From Ga0077555 sp963761475 (GTDB lineage: Bacteria > Pseudomonadota > Alphaproteobacteria > Rhizobiales > Hyphomicrobiaceae), in contig CAVXGT010000015.1 of NCBI GenBank assembly GCA_963761475.1, positions 62,001 through 126,000 of the forward strand: 64,000 bases of DNA, given 5' to 3'. A model generated the notes under the pieces. The model was not told the origin of the DNA. It was given only the letters and a program-made list of their open reading frames with translations, and searched no databases. The position numbers and the translations under genes were made by a program. The first letter of the stretch is position 1; every line of letters begins with the position of its first letter. Below, piece by piece: positions 55,793 to 63,651 of this stretch.

Positions 55793-55923
55793 GGGGTGAA
55801 GCCTGATCCATTGATGTCGCAGGTGAAGGGTATGCTGGCGCTCGCCACAAGGGATTGCGTCAGCGGCGAATTATGCTGCCTTCCGGTGGCCCCAGCCAAG
55901 CCGGATTTGTCTGGACCGGGTTC

Positions 55924-57174
55924 TCAAGAGGGTTGGGCGGCGCCGTGCTTGGTGGCCGGCGCACGTCCGGTCACCCAGAGAATCCCGAGAACCAGCATGG
56001 CGGCAAGACCGCCGACGGCCATGATGCGCATAGCGACGGGGGAGGGGTAGGCGCCGAACAGTTGCCCAGCAAGATAATGGCCGAACATCGAGGAGCCGAT
56101 GAAAATCGAGAGCACGCCCGTCGCCCGCCCCCGAAGCTCCGGCGGCGCACTCACATGCACCAGCGCATACTGCGTGGCCGTGAATGACGCCACCGCCGCC
56201 CCCATCAGCAGCAGAGTGCCGATCGTCGTTGCCACCTGCAGATGGAACGATAGCAGCAGCATCAGCACCATCATGGCGACCGGCCCGCAGTAGTAGAAAC
56301 GGAACAACGAACGCTCCGAACCGAGCGCGCCAACCAGAATTGCGCCGACAGTGCCTCCGAAGCCTTCCAGCGACGACATGAAGCCGACGAGATAGGGCTC
56401 AAGCACGAAATCCTTCTGCGAGATTACAGGCACCATCGTCAGGAACGGAAACGAGCACACATTGTGGACCAGCGTGATGCCCATGATGATGGCAAAGCGC
56501 CGGTTGAAAATGAGTTCGCGGGGAATGGCGAGCGCGGCGAGCAGGCCTTTCGCGGGTGCCGCCCGGCTGGCATCGACGGGCTCCCGCGTCAGCCGGATCG
56601 CCATCTCCAGGCACGTCAGGTAAGCCACCGCAATCAGCGTGTAGATGCCCTCGATACCCAGGAACTGATAGGTCGCCCCCCCGATCAGCGGCCCGAGGGC
56701 GCGGGTTGCATAGGTGGTGGCGTTGTCGAGGCCCAGGGCGGCTGCGATGTTGCCGTCGCCTGCCTTGTCCGCCACCAGCCGGCGGCGCACTGGCATGTCG
56801 ATAGTCCAGAATAACCCGGAGATGAAAGTCGCAACGGCGACCATGGCATATGTGGCTTTGCCGGTGGCGGTGAGCAGCGCCATCGCCAGCATGGTCAGGG
56901 CCAGCACGGATGTGGCCGTCATCAGCAGGGTACGGCGGTCGAAGCGGTCGGCCAGTGCGCCTATGAAGAATCCGAACACGGCATAGGGCGCCATGCGGAT
57001 GACAGCCAGCAACGCCACCAGTGGCGGCGAGCGTGTAAGCTCAAAGGCATAGATCCCGAGCGCAATGAATTCGAGCCAGCGCGTGATGCCGGTCAGCGCG
57101 CCGGCAACCCAAAGCCGCCGATAGTCGCCGATGCGAAACAGGCTACGCGCCGCGCTGATGGGATTGACGCTCAC
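55924..57174 (-). CDS. MFS transporter, Bcr/enterobactin-exporter-like
   Basis: 416 aa with 12 predicted membrane segments (first: WVAGALTGITRWLEFIALGIY). The segment 2-3 loop is FFIGALADRFDRRTL, the MFS signature, and VRRRLVADKAGDGNIAAALG follows segment 4. It resembles MFS_3-type exporters rather than sugar importers. It lies 6 bases after the enoyl-CoA hydratase gene and so is part of that operon, where it may carry the substrate or a product. Confidence 0.85.
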   Translation of the reverse strand: MSVNPISAARSLFRIGDYRRLWVAGALTGITRWLEFIALGIYAFELTRSPPLVALLAVIRMAPYAVFGFFIGALADRFDRRTLLMTATSVLALTMLAMALLTATGKATYAMVAVATFISGLFWTIDMPVRRRLVADKAGDGNIAAALGLDNATTYATRALGPLIGGATYQFLGIEGIYTLIAVAYLTCLEMAIRLTREPVDASRAAPAKGLLAALAIPRELIFNRRFAIIMGITLVHNVCSFPFLTMVPVISQKDFVLEPYLVGFMSSLEGFGGTVGAILVGALGSERSLFRFYYCGPVAMMVLMLLLSFHLQVATTIGTLLLMGAAVASFTATQYALVHVSAPPELRGRATGVLSIFIGSSMFGHYLAGQLFGAYPSPVAMRIMAVGGLAAMLVLGILWVTGRAPATKHGAAQPS

Positions 57175-57180
57175 CGGGGC

Positions 57181-57990
57181 CTATCGCCCCTGAAACTTGG
57201 GTTTTCGGCGCTCCATGAAGGCGAAAACGCCTTCCTTGCTGTCATCGCTGGTCGTCGTGAGCGTGAACTGGTCGAGGTCCATGTGGCTTGCCAGATCGTC
57301 GAGCGCGCCGGCGAGGCGGTTGACCGTCGCCTTGGTCATCTTGACGGGCATCGGCGGCATCGCCGCGATACGGTGAGCGAAGTCCATGGCGACATCCAGC
57401 GCCTTGCCGTTGTCGGCGAGATGCTCAACCAGCCCCCACGCGAGGGCATCTGCCGCCTCGATGCGCTCGTTGGCGAGGATCACAGCCTGCTTCGTGCGGG
57501 CCGGCCCCATCAACTGCAGCATGCGGGGGATCGAGCCCCAGCTCATGTTCATGCCGAGCGCGATCTCGGGGATGCGGAAATGCGCGCCACGAGCCAGCAC
57601 CCGGAAATCCGTCGATACCGCCAGCGCCGCCCCGCCACCGATGGCGAAGCCCTCGATGGCGCAAATGGTGACCTGCTCCATGTCCGCCCAGGCCTTGCAC
57701 ATGGAGGGGCCGATCTTCAGCGACTTGCGTTGCTCGCCGAGGCCCATCTGGGATTTCTCACGCCGCTCGGTGTCCTTGAGGTCGAAGCCTGCCGAGAACG
57801 CCTTGGCATTGCCGGTCAACACCACGACCGACGTTTCAAGCTCGTCCTCAAAAGACCGCGCGGCCGCCCTCAACTGGCGCATGGCCTCGGGGCTCAACGG
57901 ATTGACGGCGTTGCCGCGATCGAACCGCACAAGGGCCACCCTGCCCTCGGGCCCGAGCCCGCGCTCGATCGTCACGTATTGCGTTGGCAT
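57181..57990 (-). CDS. Enoyl-CoA hydratase/isomerase family protein
   Basis: 269 aa from ATG 57990 (MPTQYVTIERG); an open extension of 36 codons upstream is not family-like. Crotonase features: oxyanion motif GNAKAFSAGFDLKD, AIEGFAIGGGAALAVSTDFRVL and the substrate-end region IPEIALGMNMSWGSIPRML, ending in MERRKPKFQGR, a common ending. The usual catalytic Glu position appears as Met/Ser-rich here (NMSWGSIPRM), so it may not be a standard hydratase. It works with the acyl-CoA synthetase encoded upstream. Confidence 0.85.
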   Translation of the reverse strand: MPTQYVTIERGLGPEGRVALVRFDRGNAVNPLSPEAMRQLRAAARSFEDELETSVVVLTGNAKAFSAGFDLKDTERREKSQMGLGEQRKSLKIGPSMCKAWADMEQVTICAIEGFAIGGGAALAVSTDFRVLARGAHFRIPEIALGMNMSWGSIPRMLQLMGPARTKQAVILANERIEAADALAWGLVEHLADNGKALDVAMDFAHRIAAMPPMPVKMTKATVNRLAGALDDLASHMDLDQFTLTTTSDDSKEGVFAFMERRKPKFQGR

Positions 57991-58104
57991 GGCTGCCGCG
58001 TCTCCTGATGTTCGTGCCCGCACAAGGCTAGCTGCTTCGCCCACGTACGGGAAGTCGTCGGCCGGCGGCTTGGCCAAGCGCCATGGCACCGAGGGCAAAC
58101 AGCC

Positions 58105-59748
58105 TTAAGACTTGGCCGCGGCCCGCTCGATCTCAAGGTCCTTCAGGGTGCGGCGCCGGATCTTGCCGGTCACCGTCTTCGGGATCTCGTCGATGAACTC
58201 CACCGCCCGCGGGTACTTGTAGGGCGCGGTGACGGCCTTGACGTGGTCCTGTAACGCTTTCACCAGGGCGTCCGAGGCTGTCACGCCGTCCTTCAGCACC
58301 ACGAAGGCCTTGACGATCTCGCCGCGCTCGGGGTCCGGGCTCGGCACCACCGCGCACTCCTGCACAGCCGCGTGCTCTAGCAGCGCGTTCTCGACCTCCA
58401 CCGGCCCGATCCGGTAACCGGCCGAATTGATGAGATCGTCGGCGCGGCCCTCATACCAGAAGTATCCATCCTGGTCCTTCCGGCCCCGGTCGCCAGAGAG
58501 ATACCAGCGCTCTTGCGGACCGGTGATGAAGCAGGCGGCCGTGCGCTCGGAGTCCTGCCAGTAGCCAAGCATCAGGTGCGGGCTCGGGCTCGCCAGGGCG
58601 ATGTGGCCCACGACGCCGGCCGTCTGGCGCACGCCAGCATCGTCGACGATGTCGATGTCGAGACCTGGTTGTGGCCGGCCCATGGAGCCGTAGCGCAACG
58701 GCTCGGATGGATAGTTCAGCACCATCATCAGCGCTTCGGTCTGCCCGTAGGCCTCCGAGACCTTGGACCCCGTCGCCGCCTCCCACCGTTCCGCGGCAAC
58801 CGGATTGACCGCCTCGCCGGCCGATACGGTGTGGCGCAACGCACTCAGATCGTATTGGGCAGTGGGCTCGGCCGCCAATCGCAGGATCTCGGTGCTCGAG
58901 GCGCAATAGACGGTGATGCGGTGCTCCGCCAGCAGTCGCAAGCGCTCCGACGGCACATACGGCCCGTCGTAGAAGAAGGCGCAGGCGCCAGCGCTCCACG
59001 GGCCCCAGATGACGCTTGTTCCAGCCTTGCTCCAGCCGGTGTCTGCTGTGCACCAAATGCGATCGTCGGGCGTGAGGTCCAGCCACATGTAGGCCTGTAT
59101 GCGCCACACGTAGAGGGCCCGCGCCGCGTGTAGCACGCCCTTGGGATGGCCGGTCGAGCCTGACGTGTAATACATCAGCGCCGGGTCCTCGAGACCAACC
59201 TCGGCGGCGATGAATTCATCACGCCCGCCGGCCATGGCTTCCTCCCACGGCGTCCAACCTTCGGCCTCGCCGACTGCGATCCTGACCGCCGGCTGCACGG
59301 CAAGCCCGGCCAGCTTTGCCACCTGCTCGGCCCGGCAGATGACGGCCGTGGCGCCTGAGTTCTCGACCCGGTAGGCGATGTCGCGCGCGGTGAGCATCTC
59401 GATGCAAGGCACCGCGACGGCGCCGACCTTCAGGCACGCGACCATCGCAATCTGCCATTCCGGAATGCGCGGCAGCATCACCACGACCCTGTCGCCCTGC
59501 CGAACCCCGCGCGCGGCCAGCGCCGATGCCATCCTGCTCGACAGCCGCGCCATGTCGGAATAGCGGTAGGCCGCCTGCTCACCGCTGGCGTTCTCCCACA
59601 CCAGCGCCAGCCCATCGCGCTCCCGCGCCCACGCGTCCACCACGTCCGTTCCGAAATTGAAGGTGGCGGGCAGATCCCAGCGAAATTCGCTTCGCAGCTC
59701 CTCGTAGCGCTTGGCCCGCGCGATGCCGGCTAGGTGCTCGTCTTTCAC
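58105..59748 (-). CDS. AMP-forming acyl-CoA synthetase (medium-chain ACSM-like)
   Basis: 547 aa from a GTG at 59748, with GAGGA nine bases upstream. The AMP-binding motif is YYTSGSTGHPKGVLH, followed by TADTGWSKAGTSVIWGPW, SEAYGQTEALM and YLSGDRGRKDQDGYFWYEGR, and the C-terminal catalytic Lys in PKTVTGKIRRR. The sequence follows the medium-chain/benzoate-type synthetases. It activates a carboxylic acid to its CoA thioester, which the hydratase would process next. First gene of the minus-strand operon that ends at 53515. Confidence 0.9.
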   Translation of the reverse strand: MKDEHLAGIARAKRYEELRSEFRWDLPATFNFGTDVVDAWARERDGLALVWENASGEQAAYRYSDMARLSSRMASALAARGVRQGDRVVVMLPRIPEWQIAMVACLKVGAVAVPCIEMLTARDIAYRVENSGATAVICRAEQVAKLAGLAVQPAVRIAVGEAEGWTPWEEAMAGGRDEFIAAEVGLEDPALMYYTSGSTGHPKGVLHAARALYVWRIQAYMWLDLTPDDRIWCTADTGWSKAGTSVIWGPWSAGACAFFYDGPYVPSERLRLLAEHRITVYCASSTEILRLAAEPTAQYDLSALRHTVSAGEAVNPVAAERWEAATGSKVSEAYGQTEALMMVLNYPSEPLRYGSMGRPQPGLDIDIVDDAGVRQTAGVVGHIALASPSPHLMLGYWQDSERTAACFITGPQERWYLSGDRGRKDQDGYFWYEGRADDLINSAGYRIGPVEVENALLEHAAVQECAVVPSPDPERGEIVKAFVVLKDGVTASDALVKALQDHVKAVTAPYKYPRAVEFIDEIPKTVTGKIRRRTLKDLEIERAAAKS

Positions 59749-59872
59749 GTCGTTTCGTCCTCGCCCGTCATGTCGAGGACTATGGTAGCGCCTGGCGCGG
59801 CGCTGTCGACATGCCAGCCGGTCCAATTGTGGCAGGCCGGGCGCGAGCCATGGCGCCGTCGCCAAAGGCCGA

Positions 59873-59904
59873 GGCGGCGCCGGCCTGCGAAGGCTGGCGC
59901 CGCC
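59873..59904 (-). terminator. Strong hairpin after the YiaAB gene
   Basis: GGCGGCGCC (59873-59881) pairs perfectly with GGCGCCGCC (59896-59904); inside, G-GCC and GGC-T add four pairs around the hexaloop TGCGAA. It lies between the YiaAB stop and the acyl-CoA synthetase start on the same strand and could separate the two units. There is no U-tract on either side, so it is not a textbook terminator. Confidence 0.5.
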
Positions 59905-60017
59905 GCTTTGGGTGTCAAAGAGACATTCGCGATATCATGAGCTTAGTGCGGCACGATATGCGGAAGTCCGCTTTGCGAGCGCGCGACAAGACTGAACCGG
60001 GCTTCCAAACGGCCGCA

Positions 60018-60305
60018 CTAGCCGCCGCGGCCGACCTCCATCAGCAGCTTTTCCGTGCGTGCCTCTTCGAGGCGGGCTGCAAAGCGGCGGGCCTCGTGCT
60101 CATCTCGAACCGTCTTGGCGAGGGTGAAAGCCGAGCCCACCAAGAAGACGCTCGCCATCATCATGTAGCCTTTGACGAGGACATCGACGGGGAGGAACCA
60201 GATGCCGACGGCGGCCATGAAGGCGGCGGCGCCGAACTGGGCGTATGTGAAGGTGAGCCAAGCGTTGGTGTTGGATGAGGCGAGCGACTGGGTGTTGGCC
60301 GACAT
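60018..60305 (-). CDS. YiaA/YiaB-family small inner-membrane protein
   Basis: 95 aa from ATG 60305, preceded by AAGGAGATACCCC. Two membrane segments (FGAAAFMAAVGIWFLPVDVL and YMMMASVFLVGSAFTLAKTV) with the family pair order match YiaAB proteins, followed by a charged tail (RDEHEARRFAARLEEARTEK). It lies 101 bases after the PspA gene on the same strand. YiaAB proteins are often induced by envelope stress, fitting the PspA partner. Confidence 0.85.
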   Translation of the reverse strand: MSANTQSLASSNTNAWLTFTYAQFGAAAFMAAVGIWFLPVDVLVKGYMMMASVFLVGSAFTLAKTVRDEHEARRFAARLEEARTEKLLMEVGRGG

Positions 60306-60406
60306 GGGGTATCTCCTTGGGTTGCCTTGAGGGGACTTGTCGTCGTCTGACGAATGGATGATGGTTGGGTTGAAACGGGCCGTGCGACGAGTTTGCATGG
60401 CTTGGG

Positions 60407-61129
60407 TCACCTGATCTCAGGGGCGGCGGGCCCAGCGCCACCTGCCGCATTGCGCTGGCGCAAGCGGGCCAGCACATCCGAGGGCTTGGTTTTGTGCTTT
60501 GGACCGAAGCCGGCATCCGATAGCCGCTGGTCCAAGTCCTTCATCGTGCCAGACGCCTCCAGGACTTCGGCTGCGACCGCCAAATCGTCGGCCTTCACGT
60601 GTGCGTCCCGGATGCGCTCCAGGGTTGCTTCGGCTTCCCGCAAGGCGCCCGACCCGGTTGCCAGCGCACGGCGCCCATTCGCGCCCGCTCGCCGCAACGC
60701 ATCCTGCGCCCGGGCCATTTCGAGACCGCGCCGGAGATCGTTGAGCCGTCGCCTGCCGTCGTCGGAGAGCTGGCGCAGGCGTAAGATGTCGATATCCAGG
60801 CGGTCAACGGCGGCTTGCCGGTCGGCCTGCTCGTCCTCGTTGGCCGCGATCACGGTGGCGGCTTCCTCCGCGAGGTCCTGGCGGTAACCAGCAAGCGCAG
60901 CCGTGGCACTGGCTTCAAGCTCGGCAATGCGGGCCTGGAGGGCCTCGACGGCGCGGACTTCCGACGCCCTATGCGCCATCACGCAGGCAAGCTCTCGCCT
61001 GGAGTGCTCGAGCGCAACTGCGGCTTCCCGAAGTTGCTGCTGCAGAATGCGGATGGCGTTGGCGTCGAACACCGCCTCCTCCGCCTCTGCGGCCGCTCCT
61101 CGGACGAGCGTGGCAAATACCTTGAACAT
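60407..61129 (-). CDS. pspA: PspA/IM30-family phage-shock-like protein
   Basis: 240 aa from ATG 61129 (MFKVFATLVRGAAAEAEEAV), nine bases after GAGGAG. The frame opens 40 codons earlier, but that part overlaps an operator and lacks PspA likeness. The protein is a long coiled coil (residues about 25-195: ILQQQLREAAVALEHSRREL, AIRILQQ, DIDILRLRQLSDDGRRRLND), the ESCRT-III-like fold of PspA, with a proline/alanine C-terminal tail. It should coat damaged inner membrane. Four TetR-type operators lie in its upstream region. YiaAB follows it. Confidence 0.85.
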   Translation of the reverse strand: MFKVFATLVRGAAAEAEEAVFDANAIRILQQQLREAAVALEHSRRELACVMAHRASEVRAVEALQARIAELEASATAALAGYRQDLAEEAATVIAANEDEQADRQAAVDRLDIDILRLRQLSDDGRRRLNDLRRGLEMARAQDALRRAGANGRRALATGSGALREAEATLERIRDAHVKADDLAVAAEVLEASGTMKDLDQRLSDAGFGPKHKTKPSDVLARLRQRNAAGGAGPAAPEIR

Positions 61130-61235
61130 CAGCCTCATCTCCTCGGTTTCCAAATCAGCGTTGAAGCCCGTTCGGGTGGCCATTTGCCAGGCGGGTTCGG
61201 GCTCCGAACCCGGTTTCACGGGCGCTCCCGCGATG

Positions 61236-61328
61236 TGAACTAGGTTCATGCAATAGACATAACTGCTTCATGAACTTTGTTCAAGCGCAATCTTGAACTT
61301 CGTTCGAGGCGTCGATGAACTCGGTTAA
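61236..61328. promoter_or_regulatory. Cluster of four TGAAC-N3-GTTCA operators
   Basis: TGAAC-TAG-GTTCA (61236-61248, perfect), TGAAC-TTT-GTTCA (61271-61283, perfect), TGAAC-TTC-GTTCG (61294-61306) and TGAAC-TCG-GTTAA (61316-61328). The spacings between starts are 35, 23 and 22 bases, close to helical repeats for the last three. The cluster lies between the divergent pspA and TetR genes. The shape (13-bp palindrome, 3-bp centre) is typical of TetR-family sites. Confidence 0.75.
61257..61284 (-). promoter_or_regulatory. Candidate pspA promoter overlapped by an operator
   Basis: Minus strand TTGAAC (61284-61279) as -35 and TTATGT (61262-61257) as -10, spaced 16 bases, about 125 bases upstream of the pspA ATG. 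The -35 box lies inside the second operator, so a repressor bound there would block transcription. Confidence 0.4.
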
Positions 61329-61474
61329 CGCATCGTTGACGCGGAGCTGGCTTTCTGGTGGAGAGCCACGGCAGGTGGTCGATCAGATGATGACAAGCGG
61401 GTCTGCGGCACAAATGCGAGGCGCGAGGCGGTCAGCCAACCGTTGCGCCATCCACCGATACGAGGAGATGCGCC

Positions 61475-62107
61475 GTGGGCAAGGCGTCGATGCAAGAGCC
61501 GGTTTATCGCAGCCAACTGCGACGGGAAGTCGTCGACAAGACGGCCATTGTGCTGGCGGCAGAAGGACTGGAAGCCGTGCAGGCGCGGCGGATTGCGGCA
61601 GAAGCCGGCTGCTCGGTCGGCACGCTCTATAACCTGTTTGGCGACATCGATGGACTGATGCTGGCGGTCAATGCCGCAACGCTTGCCATGCTCGGCCGGG
61701 TCGTGGGAGCAGCGAGCGAAAATCTTGAAGGCTTGCCGCTCGCGGAGCGGCTCACCCAACTGGCGCGTGCCTATATGCAGTTCGCAATCGACAACCATCG
61801 CCGGTGGGACGCCGTCTTCCGCCATCGCCTGCTGCCCGGCAAGGAAGTCCCTCAATCTTATGTCGACGATCAGGAGCGATTGCTCGATGTCATCGCCCGG
61901 GCTCTGGAGGACACCATTGGCGATGAAGAACGCCGCCGTGCCACGGCGCGCACGCTCTTTGGCGCCGTCCACGGCATCGTCGTCCTCGCGCTGGATAACC
62001 GCCTCGGTGGCCGTTTGCGCGGCGAGCTCGATGAGCAACTCCAGCGCATCATCACTCTGGCGGCGGATGGGCTCGAGGTGGAGCGGAGACGCCAGCACAA
62101 GGCTTGA
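61475..62107 (+). CDS. TetR-family transcriptional regulator
   Basis: 210 aa from a GTG at 61475, eight bases after GAGGAG. The HTH is at residues about 25-55 (AAEGLEAVQARRIAAEAGCSVGTLYNLF), the rest is the helical ligand domain (QRIITLAADGLEVERRRQHK at the end). It is divergent from pspA and its own upstream region has four TGAAC-N3-GTTCA sites, so it is the likely repressor of both. The inducing signal (perhaps a membrane-active compound) is not known. Confidence 0.85.
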   Translation: MGKASMQEPVYRSQLRREVVDKTAIVLAAEGLEAVQARRIAAEAGCSVGTLYNLFGDIDGLMLAVNAATLAMLGRVVGAASENLEGLPLAERLTQLARAYMQFAIDNHRRWDAVFRHRLLPGKEVPQSYVDDQERLLDVIARALEDTIGDEERRRATARTLFGAVHGIVVLALDNRLGGRLRGELDEQLQRIITLAADGLEVERRRQHKA

Positions 62108-62172
62108 GCCGCATGATCGGGCGGAGTGACAATCGATAAGTGGGGGCGCGCGACTGGGAAAGTCTGATCCGG

Positions 62173-62630
62173 TTACTTCTGCACTGCCTCGAACGCCCGG
62201 ATGATGGTGTCGAGATCGGCAACGAATTGGGCCTGGTTGCGCTGCGGCAGCGCCTCAAGGATACGTTGCTCAACCTTCTCTACGACCGGTCGGGACGCCG
62301 TCAACACGGCCCGGCCCGCCTCAGTCAGGCGCACGGCATAGGCGCGCGCATCCTCTTTCGTGCGGCGGCGTTGCAGCAATCCCTTTGTCATCAGCCGGCG
62401 CACGATGTCTGCCAACGTCGATCGATCGATACCTGTGCGCGCAACCAGGTCGGTTTGGCTCAGCCCTTCGAAATCCGAGACCGTCACCAGCACCGCATAC
62501 TGTCGAGGCGTCAGATCGCTGACGCCGATTTCAGCCATGAAGATGTCGCCAGCGCATTGGCCGGCGCGATGAAGAAGGTGGAGGGGGGAACGGTCCAGCC
62601 GTCCAGCGCTTGAGTTCTCGCTTCATTCAT
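62173..62630 (-). pseudogene. MarR-family regulator with an apparent frameshift near its N-terminus
   Basis: From the internal ATG 62538 on, a good MarR core is read (LTPRQYAVLVTVSDFEGLSQ, DLVARTGIDRSTLADIVRRL, GLLQRRRTKEDARAYAVRLT). The family sequence continues upstream in the same frame (SPLHLLHRAGQCAGDIF) but without a start codon before a stop; the better start, ATG 62630 (MNEARTQALDGWTV), is in the neighbouring frame. The two join if one base is missing in the C6 run (G6 at 62583-62588 on + strand). The rebuilt protein would be about 152 aa, normal for MarR. Converges with the TetR gene. Confidence 0.7.
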
Positions 62631-62896
62631 TCCAACGATTTGTTTGATTAGCGTCTACACAGTGCCGTCGAAACACGGCGCGGGAGCAATCGCGCCGCAC
62701 AAGGTACCAAGCTCAAGTGAACACCAGCGTCGGTCTGCAGTCCGTGTGGTAAATTAACCGCGTTTTTCGCCAAACTCCAAGCTCAAATTGTGCGTGAAAC
62801 AGCGAATTGGGGTCGTTGGATCATGTGCGGAACTCTGAGTTCGGCTCAGTCGTCGCCACATTCCGAGCGAGCTATGCGCTTGCCAGGACAGGTTTC
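62631..62896. other. Intergenic region between MarR and YciB genes
   Basis: 266 bases with no protein-like frame. It is upstream of the MarR gene (minus strand) and downstream of the yciB gene. The segment 62630-62655 is AT-rich and probably holds the MarR promoter. No hairpin with U-tract was found. Confidence 0.35.
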
Positions 62897-63508
62897 CTAT
62901 GATTTGGCGGAGTCACCCGTCTTAACCTGCGCCGACACCTGGTGACGCTGGATGAGACCCCATTGGGTCGCAAAGAAAATCATCGTCAACGGAAGAATTC
63001 CAAAAACCTTGAAACTGGCCCACGCTGCTTCGCTCAGATTGCGCCAAATAAACTCGTTCAAGGCCGCCAATACGAGGAAGAATATCGCCCACCTAACGGT
63101 CAGAATACGCCACCCCTGATCAGTCAGCTGCAGGGCTTCACCAAGCAGGTTCTTCAGCAACAATTTGCGAAAAGCGAGGCCGGCGAAGAGCACGGCAGCA
63201 AATAGCACATTGATGATCGTCGGCTTCATCTTGATGAAGCTCGGGTCATGCAGCCAAAACGTCATGGCACCGAAGCCCAGCACCAGCACGGTGGTTGCGA
63301 TCAGCATCGGCGAAATGTGGCCAAGCGCCAGTCGCGAGACCACCAGCGAGACGGGCATGGCCACCATGAGGCAACCGGTGGCCCAGTAGATGCCGGCAAA
63401 TACGTAAGCGCCAAAGAACAGCAGCAGCGGCCCCAGATCGATCGCAAGCTTGATCAATTGGCGGCTGTCAGCGGTGCCGTCACTCCTGGGCTTGAGCTCC
63501 TCGGTCAT
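62897..63508 (-). CDS. yciB: Inner-membrane septation protein YciB/IspZ, copy 1
   Basis: 203 aa from ATG 63508 (MTEELKPRSDG), preceded by GGGAGACGTC; an ATG four codons upstream is less well placed. Five or so membrane segments, with family motifs DLGPLLLFFGAYVFAG, FWLHDPSFIKMKPTIINVLFA, LTDQGWRILTVRWAIFF and NEFIWRN. Members affect cell division and envelope integrity. It is encoded directly after a second, related gene on the same strand. Confidence 0.88.
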   Translation of the reverse strand: MTEELKPRSDGTADSRQLIKLAIDLGPLLLFFGAYVFAGIYWATGCLMVAMPVSLVVSRLALGHISPMLIATTVLVLGFGAMTFWLHDPSFIKMKPTIINVLFAAVLFAGLAFRKLLLKNLLGEALQLTDQGWRILTVRWAIFFLVLAALNEFIWRNLSEAAWASFKVFGILPLTMIFFATQWGLIQRHQVSAQVKTGDSAKS

Positions 63509-63651
63509 GACGTCTCCCATGGTGGCCTGTCCGGCCGGTCAAAATCCCCACCCCTGGTGGTCGATCATGCCTCGATGACCAACCCGCACGGGCCATAGGC
63601 ACCTGCTGCCGATGCCGATTGGCGAGGGCCCCACCAACGGCCAGCACCAAC

